In this document: in pieces, positions 1-8,294 of the stretch
How positions within the stretch are numbered: position 1 is the first letter of the stretch
How the letters are laid out: the number at the start of each line of letters is the position of its first letter
Assembly: GCA_043777315.1 (NCBI GenBank)
Contig: JAYVPW010000073.1
Span: 1 to 28,807 of the forward strand
Length of the DNA: 28,807 nt
From: CAIURC01 sp043777315
GTDB taxonomy: Bacteria; Verrucomicrobiota; Verrucomicrobiia; Chthoniobacterales; Chthoniobacteraceae
Direction: 5' to 3'
Position numbers and translations under genes: made by a program
Notes under the pieces: model-generated
The model's database searches: none
The model's input: the letters and a program-made list of their open reading frames with translations, nothing else
What the model was told of the DNA's origin: nothing

Positions 1-68
1 GTTGTGGATCGATGGTGAAACGAGCAATGGGTCTGGCCATGCGCTCGCCTTGGCAGCGTCAGAGCGTT

Positions 69-82
69 TATGTCGCGACATA
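69..82. promoter_or_regulatory. 14-bp perfect palindrome, possible operator
   Basis: TATGTCGCGACATA reads the same on both strands. It lies 60 bases upstream of the small membrane protein that starts at 143, in a stretch with no other gene. Such palindromes are typical of dimeric repressor sites, but no regulator is linked to it here and a chance occurrence is possible. Confidence 0.2.
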
Positions 83-142
83 TCGTGAACGTGACACTAG
101 GTGCCACCTGCCGCTGGTCTGGGCTGTGCTTTTCCCCAGTGC

Positions 143-298
143 ATGAAACTGCTCATTTTCATCGGCATGAATATCGGCGGCGCGGTCGGCTGGTGGCTCG
201 CCGAATCCCAAGGGTTCATGACCGCCTTCCTCATCAGCGGCCTCGGCAGCATGGTCGGCGTCTGGGCCGGCTGGAAAGTAGCGCGGGAATACCTCTGA
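143..298 (+). CDS. Small glycine-rich membrane protein, 51 aa
   Basis: The protein is predicted to span the membrane twice: residues 3-19 (LLIFIGMNIGGAVGWWL) and about 26-44 (TAFLISGLGSMVGVWAGW). Both segments are rich in small residues spaced like a glycine zipper, and the chain ends in a charged tail, KVAREYL. The ATG at 143 is preferred over one at 101, because the 14 extra residues would be hydrophilic and unlike a membrane-protein start. Short proteins of this pattern are common as conserved hypotheticals in environmental bacteria; I know no function. It stands alone, with no gene close behind it on the same strand. The gene call rests on the membrane pattern and on a clean start and stop. 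Confidence 0.6.
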   Translation: MKLLIFIGMNIGGAVGWWLAESQGFMTAFLISGLGSMVGVWAGWKVAREYL

Positions 299-383
299 CA
301 CGCCCCGCGGCGCGTCTCCACTCTCCGCGCCGCGACGCTCCCGCTGCCCCGGCCAGCGAAAGGTCGTCCGACCCACTCACCGC

Positions 384-541
384 CTACGGTTCGCGCCGCA
401 GCGCCGCGATCAGCTCATCCATCTTGCTGACGACCGCCTGCAACTCCGCCTGCGTCGGCGGATCGCTCACCGTGATCCCCGCCCCGACATCGAAGACGGG
501 TTCCGCGCGTGCTGGAGGCGTTCAGCGAGCAAATCCTGCAT
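384..541 (-). pseudogene. Broken small ORF ending in a coiled-coil-like tail
   Basis: Read on the minus strand, the final 39 codons before the TAG at 384-386 give a protein-like sequence: VFDVGAGITVSDPP followed by a helical tail, QAELQAVVSKMDELIAALRR. Upstream that frame is closed by a TGA near 516, but a neighbouring frame is open and starts at an ATG at 541 with MQDLLAERLQHARN. Joining the two frames near 500 would give one protein of about 51 residues, so a single frameshift is the simplest reading. The heptad-like tail resembles the ends of some phage-structural or hypothetical proteins, but I cannot name the family. It may be a remnant, like the methylase pieces nearby. Confidence 0.35.
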
Positions 542-587
542 CGTCACCCCGCTCGGCGGCGCACTGATCCCAGCAGGTGCCAACCGA

Positions 588-802
588 CGCTCAATTTCCG
601 GGGAGCAGTTGAAGAATCTGCCGGCGGGGTGGGTGGATTTGATCTCCATCGATCCGCCGTTTCACTCGAACCGGAACGATGAGGTGTCTTGGGGGGGACG
701 AAGGAGAAGCGGGCGTTTGCGGACCGGCACGAAGCGACCAAGGCCGACATCGAATCCATGCGCCCGCGCTGCGTGGAGCTGGCGCGCGCGCATGGAGGTT
801 GA
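588..802 (+). pseudogene. DNA methylase remnant, N-terminal (motif IV) piece
   Basis: This piece encodes part of the catalytic region of a site-specific adenine or cytosine-N4 DNA methyltransferase of the type III Mod-like group. The first frame reads GEQLKNLPAGWVDLISIDPP, then FHSNRNDEVSWG; the DPPF tetrapeptide is catalytic motif IV. Family members continue with a tryptophan-glycine-X-TKEKRAF segment, and exactly that continuation appears one frame away: TKEKRAFADRHEATKADIES, then MRPRCVELARAHGG and a TGA at 800. The switch falls in a run of seven G at 691-697, where eight G would restore the frame. No start codon or upstream methylase sequence is visible and the piece stops early, so it is not a working gene. 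The matching C-terminal end lies beyond the fic gene, at 2210-2354. Confidence 0.75.
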
Positions 803-832
803 GCCGGGTTCCTCAGAGGATAAGGTGCCGCC

Positions 833-2209
833 ATGTCCATCGTAACGGAACTCCTCGCGCAGGTTGATTTCGCAAAGGCAGAGCTCGACAGCTTGCGCCC
901 ACTGGCTCGTGAGCAGGAAGACCGGGTGATGCAGAAGTTCCGCCTTTGGTGGACCTATCACTCGAATGCCATCGAAGGAAATACGCTCACGCAGGGTGAG
1001 GCTGAGATGTTCCTCATGGAGGGACTCACGGCCAAAGGGAAGCCACTCAAAGATCACCTCGATCTCCGCGGACACAGTAACGCGATCAACTACTTGCTCG
1101 GCTTCATCCAGGACAAGGAAGTGCTGACCGAGGCCGCAATAAGGGAGCTACACAAGATTCTGCTTGTCGAACCCTATCAGGTCCAAGCGATCACGCCCGA
1201 TGGGCTGCCCACGTCGAAAATAGTCGCGCTCGGTGAATACAAGTCGCAGCCCAACCACGTCCGCACGCCCACGGGCGAAACGCACTACTATGCGAGCCCC
1301 CAGGAAACGCCGGCGAAGATGCACGACTTGATGGTGTGGTATCGCGAGGAGGCAGTCCGGGCCGGCGCGCACCCGGTGGAGATCGCCGCCCACTTTCACC
1401 ACCGGTTTACTGAAATTCACCCGTTCGACGATGGGAACGGGCGAATGTCACGTCTGCTGATGAACCTGATGCTGATGCAGAACGGATACCCTCCAGCCGT
1501 GATCCGGATCAGCGAGAAGGGTCAGTATCTCGCGGCATTGCGGAGAGCGGACAGTGGTGAAGACGACGACTTCCTCAGCTTCATTGCCGAGCACGTCGTT
1601 TCGTCGCTGCATCTCTCTATCCGGGCCGCGAAGGGAGAGGAGATTCACGAGCCGACCGATCTGGAAAAGGAAATCTCCCTCTTAAAGATCGAGCTCGATC
1701 ACATCGAAGAACCGCTGCCGCTGACGCAGGAGGTGCAGAAGAGATTGTTCGAAAATTCATTCGATCCGCTCTTTCTGGAGATCACGAAGCTCGTGAGTCC
1801 GTTGTGTGAGTTGTTTGGTGAAAGCGGAGTAGCGTATGACGGGGGAGCCGGACCGACTCCCGCACAAGCATACGGGTTCACTGGGGAGATCGAGCTCGCA
1901 GGCTCCCAAAACGTGCCCCGCGATCCAGCATGGTGGAGAGACACAAATCTCATCTGGCATTTGACGCTCAACTTTGGGCTGAAAGGATTCAAGAAAGCGC
2001 GCTTCGACACCTTCGACCTCGCGGCGGCTCTAGTGATCGCGTTTGAACCGCTGAAGTATGCCGTGAGTCTCCAGTCCTTCACGCCACCCTTGGCAATCCA
2101 GCACTTCTATCAGGATCCGCTGAGCAAGGATGAGATCACCGAACTGGCACAGAGGCTCGCCCGATTCTTCTTGGACGCGATCAAGAAGAAGACAAACGGA
2201 CACGGCTAA
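833..2209 (+). CDS. Fic-domain protein (probable AMP-transferase), 458 aa
   Basis: Fic enzymes usually move AMP from ATP onto hydroxyl side chains of target proteins. The Fic signature is complete: HPFDDGNGRMSR at residues 196-207, with catalytic H196, the GNGR anion-binding loop and the final arginine. An N-terminal inhibitory helix motif, SNAIEGN at 44-50, carries the glutamate (E48) that blocks ATP in self-inhibited class II Fic proteins, so this one is probably kept off by its own N-terminus and needs no separate antitoxin. Residues 1-40 form a helical lead-in; the Fic core spans about 90-250. Residues 260-458 are an extension I do not recognise, with helices and a tryptophan-rich middle (PAWWRDTNLIWHLTLNFGLK). 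The ATG at 833 follows an AGAGGATAAGG stretch. Pieces of one broken methylase gene lie 31 bases before and directly after it. Confidence 0.9.
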   Translation: MSIVTELLAQVDFAKAELDSLRPLAREQEDRVMQKFRLWWTYHSNAIEGNTLTQGEAEMFLMEGLTAKGKPLKDHLDLRGHSNAINYLLGFIQDKEVLTEAAIRELHKILLVEPYQVQAITPDGLPTSKIVALGEYKSQPNHVRTPTGETHYYASPQETPAKMHDLMVWYREEAVRAGAHPVEIAAHFHHRFTEIHPFDDGNGRMSRLLMNLMLMQNGYPPAVIRISEKGQYLAALRRADSGEDDDFLSFIAEHVVSSLHLSIRAAKGEEIHEPTDLEKEISLLKIELDHIEEPLPLTQEVQKRLFENSFDPLFLEITKLVSPLCELFGESGVAYDGGAGPTPAQAYGFTGEIELAGSQNVPRDPAWWRDTNLIWHLTLNFGLKGFKKARFDTFDLAAALVIAFEPLKYAVSLQSFTPPLAIQHFYQDPLSKDEITELAQRLARFFLDAIKKKTNGHG

Positions 2210-2354
2210 GAGAAGCGGTTCTTCGTGGCGTTCGACTTACGCGAATGGGGCGCGCTCGGAGTTCAGCCGGTTCTTTACGCGCAGCGGGAAGTCGATCGTG
2301 GCGCTGATCGTGCAGGAGATCATCGACGAGGAGCTCGGGCATCGGCTGGCGTAG
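2210..2354 (+). pseudogene. DNA methylase remnant, C-terminal piece
   Basis: Directly after the fic stop codon, 2210-2236 reads EKRFFVAFD. One base later the next frame continues as YANGARSEFSRFF, TRSGKSIVALIVQEIIDEE and LGHRLA, ending in TAG at 2352. Together these follow the usual C-terminus of type III Mod-like DNA methylases: an FFV-GFD strand, a stretch ending in a phenylalanine pair, then a GK-X-I-X-X-LTV-X-EI-L-DEE tail. The extra T at 2237 is a one-base frameshift. It is therefore probably the other end of the gene whose front piece lies at 588-802. The family match is from memory of the pattern; no alignment was run. The 154 bases from 2355 to 2508 show no convincing gene. Confidence 0.6.
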
Positions 2355-2508
2355 CGGGCGCTCGGTCAAAAACTGGCGCAGCTCGCGCCGTCCACGCGTG
2401 CGGATACGCGCACACCGACCTCGCGCTCGACCCCGCCCACCGCCCCAGCCCCGCCGCCGCCCTCGCGCATCCGTGACTGCGCGTCGGCGAGGAGAGAGCG
2501 ACGCCTCC

Positions 2509-4344
2509 CTACTTGCCGGCGACGCCGGAGTAGAGCGTCATCAGCGAGCCGCCGCCGCGGGCGGGGGTCTGGCCGTGGAGGAGCTCTTTCGTCACGCCGG
2601 CGCGGGTCTCGACGACGAGCTGCTGGAAGGGGCCGCGGCGGATGGCGGCTTCGCCCATCGTGGCGGAAAATGAGGAGTCGGTGACGATGAAACACGGCTG
2701 CTTCGGGCGGGCGCTGTTGGCATAGACGAACGCGCCGAGAACCTCGGTTTTCGCGCCGCCGCGGGAGTCGATTTGGGGCGAGTCGCCTTCGGTTTTCAGG
2801 CCGAGAATCCAGAGCGTGCCGCCGTCGTTGATGATCTTCGCCTCGTTGCTGCCTTCGACGTTGAGCTGCCGCGCCCAGACGTGATTCCCGGCGATGCGAA
2901 TCTTGCCGGTGCAGACATCGCTGAAGAAAACGTCGCCTTTCCCGCTCAGCTCCCACTCGCCGCCGATCACGTTTTTCACGACGAGCGTGCGCGCCGCGGC
3001 GTGGCGGATTTTCACGGGCGAGTAGGTCCAGTCGAACCGCTCGAACACGACGACCGGCGAGTCGCCGTCCTCGATGATCCAGGTCCCCTGGTTCTGTTTT
3101 CCGAACGCATTTTCCAGCCCGATGAAACGCCGCGCTTTCCCGCGCACATGCACGTCGCCGACGAACTGCACGCCGTCTTTCGGGAAGTAAATCGTCGTCT
3201 TGCCGGAGTCGATCGCCTGCTGGATCGCCTCGGTCCAATCGACGACGAGCCGCTTTTTCCCGCGCGCATCCCACGCCTCGGATTTCTTCGGCGCGAACGA
3301 CCCGACGCTGATCCAGTCGCCCGGCTCATCCCACGGGACGTCCGGCGTTTCCTGGATCGGCAGCCCGAGAGCGCGTGGCGGCGAGCCTTCCCAAGCGGCA
3401 ACCAGCGGGTGCGAAAGCCACTCGGCGACCTCCGCTCCGGCGGGGCTCTGGCGGTGCCCGCCGCCATTCTGCACGGCCGATTTGTAGCCGGTGGTGGTGA
3501 GGTTGCGGACGAAGATGGCGGCGTTGTCGGCGTTGCTCACGGCGGCGAAATCCTGGGCGGCGCCGGTGCCGGTGAGCGTGGAATCGAGCAGCGTCGCGAG
3601 GCTGTCGCGCGAGGCGTTCAGGAAGGCGGGGACGGCGTTGCGGCTGTGCAGTCCGCGGATGAAGACGGGCTCTCCCTCGTTTTTGAAACCGGCCACTTTT
3701 TGCCCCTCCAGCGACACGTCCTCAAACGTGATGCTGTCCACGCCGCCCTTCGTCCAGATGCCCGTGTCGAAGCCGACGACCTGCAAATGCGTGATGAGGC
3801 AGGGCCCCTGTTCGCCGGTGTAGCCGAGGTCGAGCCCGATCGGCCCGCGCTCGCCGCAGACGATGCGGACGGTGTCGATCGTCCCCTGATTGTTCGCGAT
3901 GAACTGCGCGCCGATCGCGCCCGGATTTCCTTTCCCCGTGTCGATCGTCAGATTGCGCAGCCCGTTGCGAAACCTTTGTGCAGGCCCTTTCCCGGTCCAC
4001 ACGACCGGCAGCGGGCGCTCGGGAATGTCGAAGCCGGAGCACGCGTCCTTCAGCTTCACGATCGTCTTTTCGAGGCTCTGGCCTTGCAGCACCTGCCGCT
4101 TCTCGCCCTTGCCCCAGCGCAGCGGACTGGAGACGAGATACGTCCCATTCGGCAAATAGAGGAGCTTCACCCGCGCATCGAGCGCCTTCTGAATCGCGGT
4201 GGTGTCGTCCGTGATCCCGTCGCCTTTCGCGCCATACGGAGGCTGCGTGAGGTCGGTCACCGCGCCCGCCGGAAAGACGACGTTTTCGCCTCGCGCAGCA
4301 ATCGCCAAAACGACCGCGGCGAGCAGCGCTAACGCGCGAATCAC
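2509..4344 (-). CDS. Exported pectate-lyase-like beta-helix protein, 611 aa
   Basis: A signal peptide (about residues 1-20, IRALALLAAVVLAIAARG) is followed by the entry motif of the Pectate_lyase_3 / rhamnogalacturonase-type right-handed beta-helix: PPYGAKGDGITDDTTAIQKA at about 36-55. A second block near residue 355 repeats this layout (DWTEAIQQAIDSGKTTIYFP), so there are probably two stacked helix sections. The family includes polysaccharide lyases, hydrolases and epimerases; I see no catalytic residues that decide between them, so a polysaccharide-active enzyme is an inference. The GTG start at 4344 gives a clean signal peptide and overlaps the kinase stop codon (GTGA at 4341-4344), which implies coupled translation. 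The frame remains open further upstream, but inside the kinase gene, and that extension is not used. Confidence 0.75.
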   Translation of the reverse strand: MIRALALLAAVVLAIAARGENVVFPAGAVTDLTQPPYGAKGDGITDDTTAIQKALDARVKLLYLPNGTYLVSSPLRWGKGEKRQVLQGQSLEKTIVKLKDACSGFDIPERPLPVVWTGKGPAQRFRNGLRNLTIDTGKGNPGAIGAQFIANNQGTIDTVRIVCGERGPIGLDLGYTGEQGPCLITHLQVVGFDTGIWTKGGVDSITFEDVSLEGQKVAGFKNEGEPVFIRGLHSRNAVPAFLNASRDSLATLLDSTLTGTGAAQDFAAVSNADNAAIFVRNLTTTGYKSAVQNGGGHRQSPAGAEVAEWLSHPLVAAWEGSPPRALGLPIQETPDVPWDEPGDWISVGSFAPKKSEAWDARGKKRLVVDWTEAIQQAIDSGKTTIYFPKDGVQFVGDVHVRGKARRFIGLENAFGKQNQGTWIIEDGDSPVVVFERFDWTYSPVKIRHAAARTLVVKNVIGGEWELSGKGDVFFSDVCTGKIRIAGNHVWARQLNVEGSNEAKIINDGGTLWILGLKTEGDSPQIDSRGGAKTEVLGAFVYANSARPKQPCFIVTDSSFSATMGEAAIRRGPFQQLVVETRAGVTKELLHGQTPARGGGSLMTLYSGVAGK

Positions 4345-6731
4345 TTGTCCCCCGCAAAGAGCGGGATCTCGTCGTTGTAAACGCTCATGGTCCTCGCCGC
4401 GTCGGAGAGCAGGGTGCGGCCCTCGGCCATTTTCCCGAATTCGCACTCGAAGACGCCGAGATGCCATTTGCGATGCGCGGAGAGCTCCGGCGTCAGCGTC
4501 GGGCGGATGAAATATTGCGCGATCACCACGACCTGCTCCGGCGCGATGTCCGTCCACGGCACGGGCAGAAATCCATACTGCGACTTCACGTAAACTTTTT
4601 CCTCATCCGCGCGCACGATGCCGCCGGGCACGGCCGGCCCGGTTTTCTTCACCACTGGCTGCGGATATCCGAAGGTGTTGATGTCGCCGATGAGGATCGA
4701 TTTGAAGTTCGCCAGCCAGTTCGTCTTTTTGCCGAGCACCTCCTGCGCCTGCTTTCCGGCGTCGCTGTTGATGCTCGCCGAGGTGATCGCGAAACGCGCC
4801 TCGGTGAACTTGTACTGCGCGACGAGGTCGGCCCGTTTCTTCTTCGCCTCCGGCAAATTTTTCGCGTCCGCGGCGGCGTTGTCGGCGTCCATCTTCGCCT
4901 TTTCCGCCAGCAGCGTGGCGACCTGCGGCTCGAATTCCGCGATGCTCTCGTCGAGCGATTTGGAGAATTTCGTCGTGAGCTTCATCTCCGCGCGGGCCTC
5001 TTTCGCCGATTTCAGCGCGGCCACTTTTTCCTCCATCGAACTTGCGGACTTGATCGCCTCGCTCGCCGTTTTGAAGGCGGTCGAATCCGTCACGAAACTC
5101 TTCGCGATGTCTTTGTAGCGGCTGATTTGCCGCTCGTCGCCGATCCAGAGCGGAGGCGCTTCCGGCCACGAGGAGGTGAACTGCCGGAAGAGCGCAGTGG
5201 CCTCGTCGGGCTTCTCCATGTTCCAGTTTTTCAGCCCAAAGAGGAGCAGCGCGAAAGCCTGATAATTCGTCTTGTCGTAATCTTTCGCGACCGACTGATC
5301 GATCACGTCTTCGCCGCGGAGGAGCTTCGCCGATTCCACGAAAAACTTCGCGATCCTGGCGTCATTCGGATCGTTGGAGAAAAGCCCGCGCTCCTCGATT
5401 TTGCCGAATGTTTTCCGGGCATCGAGATTCTTGCCCGCGAAAAGATAGGCGAGGCCCTGGTGCATCGTGATCCAGTTCCGCAGCGGCTGCGGGAGGTTCG
5501 GCGTCTCGTCGAGTTTGCCGAGCTCCTCGGCGGCTGCCTTGTATTTGGCGTTGAGGATGTCGGCGCGCGCCTGCTTGAATTTCGGCTCGGCCTCCGCCGT
5601 CGCCGCGATGATCTGCTCGACCGTCGCGCTCCCGCCTTCCTCCTCGTGATGCGGCTTCGGCCGCCATTTGAATGCAGCCACCCCGCCGAGGACGACGACC
5701 GCAATGATCGCGAACGTGATCCAAGTCATCGCCGTCCCCTGGCTCTCGCTTTCCATCACCACGCGCACGGCCTGCTGCTTCGCCGCACCGGCTTTGCTGA
5801 TGAGTTCGTTGCGCGCGAACTCGAGGTGCTCGATGAGTTCCTCGTACGTCTGGTAGCGCTGCTCGGGGTCTTTGTTCAGCACCTTATTGATGACGTAAGC
5901 CGTCGTGCTCGAGACATCCGGCGCAAAAGCCTGGAGGCTGACCATCTGACTTTTGACGTGCTTCAGCGCGACCATCGACGCCGTCTCCGCCTCGAAGGGC
6001 GGGCGGCCGGCGAGCGCGTGGAACAGCGTCGCGCCCAGCGAATACATGTCGCTGCGGGCGTCCTCGGGCTGGTTGTCGAGCTTCTCCGGCGCGACGTAAT
6101 ACGGCGTGCCCCAGACTTCGCCGCCGACTTTTCCGGCGTCCGCGACGAGTGCCGCGAGGCCGAAATCGACGATCTTCGCGCTGTGCGCGTTGGCGAAAAG
6201 GATGTTGCCCGGCTTGATGTCGCGATGGATCAGCCCGCGCTGGAGAGCCGCGTTGAGTCCTTTCGCGATCTGAATTCCGACCTCGAGCACCTGCATTTCC
6301 GGCACCCGTTTCTGCATTTGCATCAGGTCGTCCAGCGAGCCTTTGTCCACGAGTTCCATCGCGATGTAGAGCATCCCGTGATCAACGCCGCTCGAATAGA
6401 CCTTCACGATGTTCGTGTGATTGATCGACGCCGTCGTCGCCGCTTCCGCCTCGAATTGCCGCACGAATTCCGGGTCCGCGCTGAATTGTTTGCGCAGCAA
6501 TTTCAGCGCGACCATCCGGTTCAGATTCGTGTCGAGCGCGCGATAAACCGCGCCCATGCCGCCCGCACCGAGCACTTCCTGCAGCTCAAAATGATCGAAC
6601 GAACGCCGCACGCGCATCCCCGTGCCGCAGTTCGGGCAGTGCATCAGGGCAAACGGTTCTTCGTCGGAAACGTCGATGAGTGCGCCGCAACTCGGGCAGG
6701 TTTGGACGAGGGGCTCGGTGGAATCGGACAT
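4341..6731 (-). CDS. Transmembrane Ser/Thr protein kinase with N-terminal zinc ribbon, 796 aa
   Basis: The domains run in this order. A zinc ribbon lies at residues 12-35, with ligands C12, C15, C32 and C35. A Hanks-type kinase follows at about 48-310: glycine loop GAGGMG at 55-60, ATP lysine K77, catalytic loop HRDIKPGN at 169-176 with D171, DFG at 189-191 and APE at 214-216. A single membrane helix spans about 336-355 (TWITFAIIAVVVLGGVAAF). The outer part of about 440 residues is helical and TPR-like, ending in an SH3-like stretch near YVKSQYGFLPVPWTDIAP. All residues needed for activity are present. The topology suggests a kinase inside the cell with a sensing or scaffold part outside. It is the first gene of a two-gene operon with the beta-helix protein. 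The 99-base gap upstream is shared with the divergent esterase gene. Confidence 0.95.
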   Translation of the reverse strand: MSDSTEPLVQTCPSCGALIDVSDEEPFALMHCPNCGTGMRVRRSFDHFELQEVLGAGGMGAVYRALDTNLNRMVALKLLRKQFSADPEFVRQFEAEAATTASINHTNIVKVYSSGVDHGMLYIAMELVDKGSLDDLMQMQKRVPEMQVLEVGIQIAKGLNAALQRGLIHRDIKPGNILFANAHSAKIVDFGLAALVADAGKVGGEVWGTPYYVAPEKLDNQPEDARSDMYSLGATLFHALAGRPPFEAETASMVALKHVKSQMVSLQAFAPDVSSTTAYVINKVLNKDPEQRYQTYEELIEHLEFARNELISKAGAAKQQAVRVVMESESQGTAMTWITFAIIAVVVLGGVAAFKWRPKPHHEEEGGSATVEQIIAATAEAEPKFKQARADILNAKYKAAAEELGKLDETPNLPQPLRNWITMHQGLAYLFAGKNLDARKTFGKIEERGLFSNDPNDARIAKFFVESAKLLRGEDVIDQSVAKDYDKTNYQAFALLLFGLKNWNMEKPDEATALFRQFTSSWPEAPPLWIGDERQISRYKDIAKSFVTDSTAFKTASEAIKSASSMEEKVAALKSAKEARAEMKLTTKFSKSLDESIAEFEPQVATLLAEKAKMDADNAAADAKNLPEAKKKRADLVAQYKFTEARFAITSASINSDAGKQAQEVLGKKTNWLANFKSILIGDINTFGYPQPVVKKTGPAVPGGIVRADEEKVYVKSQYGFLPVPWTDIAPEQVVVIAQYFIRPTLTPELSAHRKWHLGVFECEFGKMAEGRTLLSDAARTMSVYNDEIPLFAGDK

Positions 6732-6830
6732 TGCGGGCGCGACGTTAGCACCCGCGTTTCAGCGCCGCAAGAAAGGCGGCGCTTTCCCATTGGCAACCGC
6801 TCCGCCATCGCCGCAAAGTCCCCGCCCCGA

Positions 6831-8282
6831 ATGAAAACCCTCACCATTCTCCTCGCCCTTTCCATGGCTCTCGTCCTCCCGCTCCGCGCCGATGAATACG
6901 AGCCTCGCACCTTCACCTCGCCCGACGGCGGCTCGATCCCGTTTCGACTTTTGAAGCCGCAGGACTACGACCCGGCGAAGAAGTATCCGGTCGTCCTTTT
7001 TCTGCACGGGGCAGGGGAGCGCGGGGCGGATAATCAGGTGCAGTTGAAGCACGGCGCGGGACTCTTTTTGAAACCGGATGTGCGGGAAAAATACGCCTGC
7101 TTCGTCGTCGCGCCGCAGTGTCCGGTGGAGCAAAAATGGGCGGACACCGATTGGAAGGCGGAGGTCGTCGTTCAGCCGCCGGAGCTGAGTGCGCCGATGA
7201 AACTCGTGCTCGCCGCGCTCGATGGACTGGAGAAGGAATTCAGCATTGATCGGGATCGGGAATACGTCACGGGCCTATCGATGGGCGGCTACGGAACCTG
7301 GGATTTGCTCACGCGAAATCCCGAGCGCTGGGCGGCTGGAATCCCCATCTGCGGCGGCGGCGACCAGACCAAAGCCGCGCGGGCGAAAGACCTCGCGGTG
7401 TGGGCCTTCCACGGCGGGTCTGACCCGACGGTGCCGGTCGTGCAGACGCGCAACATGGTCGCGGCGCTCAAGGCGGCAGGAGGCGCGCCGCTTTATTCCG
7501 AGTATCCCGGCATCGGCCACGACTCGTGGACGAACGCGTACCAGGAGCCCGAGCTGCTGCCGTGGCTCTTCGCGCAGAAGCGCGGGACGGTGGTTGCCTT
7601 CTCGAAAATCGCGCCGCCACTCGCCGAGCCGCCGTTTAATTTGATCCCCGGCGACGGGCCGCTCCAGCCGGGTGTCTGGTTCCGCGGACTCTGGCTCCAG
7701 CGCCGCACCGAATGGGCGAAGGCGACGCCCGCGGATCAAGGCGCAGTGGTCTTCTTCGGCGATTCGATCACGCAAGGCTGGGGCTCGCTCGCGACGGATT
7801 TCCCGGGGCTGAAAATCGCCAATCGCGGCATCAGCGGCGACACCACGCGCGGCCTGCTCGGCCGGATTCGGGGCGATGTGCTCGACGTGCATCCGAAGGC
7901 CGTGAGCCTGCTCATCGGCACCAACGATCTGTCGCTCGGCGCGGAGCCGGCAGTCGTCGCCGGCAACATTCAGCAGATCGTCGCCGCGCTCCACCAGGCC
8001 GACGCCGCGATGCCGGTGATCATCAATAAAGTGATGCCGCGCGGCCCGCAGCCCGGCAAATTCCCCGAGAAAATCCGGCAGCTCAACGCGCTGCTCGAAC
8101 AGCATTTGCAGGCCGACACGAAGGTCACGTTCTGCGACACGTTTTCACTTTTCGACGACGGCACCGGCACCTGCAAAAGGGAAGAGTTCCCCGACATGCT
8201 GCACCCCAACGCGACGGGCTACGCGAAATGGACCGCCGCTCTCCAGCCGATCTTCGCGAAGCTCAAGCTCGCGAAGCCGTAG
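6831..8282 (+). CDS. Exported two-domain esterase: alpha/beta-hydrolase fused to SGNH hydrolase, 483 aa
   Basis: A signal peptide (1-20, ending LRADEYEP) leads into an alpha/beta-hydrolase of the polyhydroxybutyrate-depolymerase / feruloyl-esterase type: oxyanion HGAGERG at 59-65, nucleophile GLSMGG with S150, acid D198 (GGSDPTVP) and base H230 (GIGHDSW). From about 300 follows a GDSL/SGNH esterase with all blocks: GDSITQGWG with S312, NRGISGDTT, GTND with N365, and D455-H458 in DMLHPN. Both triads look intact, so the protein should carry two separate ester-cleaving sites. Deacylation of plant or bacterial polysaccharides is an inference from the families. The open frame runs back to 4461, but that part is antisense to the kinase; the ATG at 6831 is the only start that gives a signal peptide. 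No Shine-Dalgarno sequence is obvious. It converges with sodA. Confidence 0.9.
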   Translation: MKTLTILLALSMALVLPLRADEYEPRTFTSPDGGSIPFRLLKPQDYDPAKKYPVVLFLHGAGERGADNQVQLKHGAGLFLKPDVREKYACFVVAPQCPVEQKWADTDWKAEVVVQPPELSAPMKLVLAALDGLEKEFSIDRDREYVTGLSMGGYGTWDLLTRNPERWAAGIPICGGGDQTKAARAKDLAVWAFHGGSDPTVPVVQTRNMVAALKAAGGAPLYSEYPGIGHDSWTNAYQEPELLPWLFAQKRGTVVAFSKIAPPLAEPPFNLIPGDGPLQPGVWFRGLWLQRRTEWAKATPADQGAVVFFGDSITQGWGSLATDFPGLKIANRGISGDTTRGLLGRIRGDVLDVHPKAVSLLIGTNDLSLGAEPAVVAGNIQQIVAALHQADAAMPVIINKVMPRGPQPGKFPEKIRQLNALLEQHLQADTKVTFCDTFSLFDDGTGTCKREEFPDMLHPNATGYAKWTAALQPIFAKLKLAKP

Positions 8283-8294
8283 CGTCCGCGCGGA

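Noticed and set aside
2773..4332. A 519-codon open plus-strand frame antisense to the beta-helix gene.
   Set aside because: Composition is that of a shadow frame, with no recognisable motif and no ribosome site. The minus strand has a signal peptide and a family motif.
4461..8282. A 1273-codon open plus-strand frame covering the whole kinase gene in antisense and running into the esterase gene.
   Set aside because: The first 790 codons are antisense to a clear kinase and are arginine-, glutamate- and leucine-rich with no domain. Only the part from 6831 makes a protein. The open frame results from strong GC codon bias.
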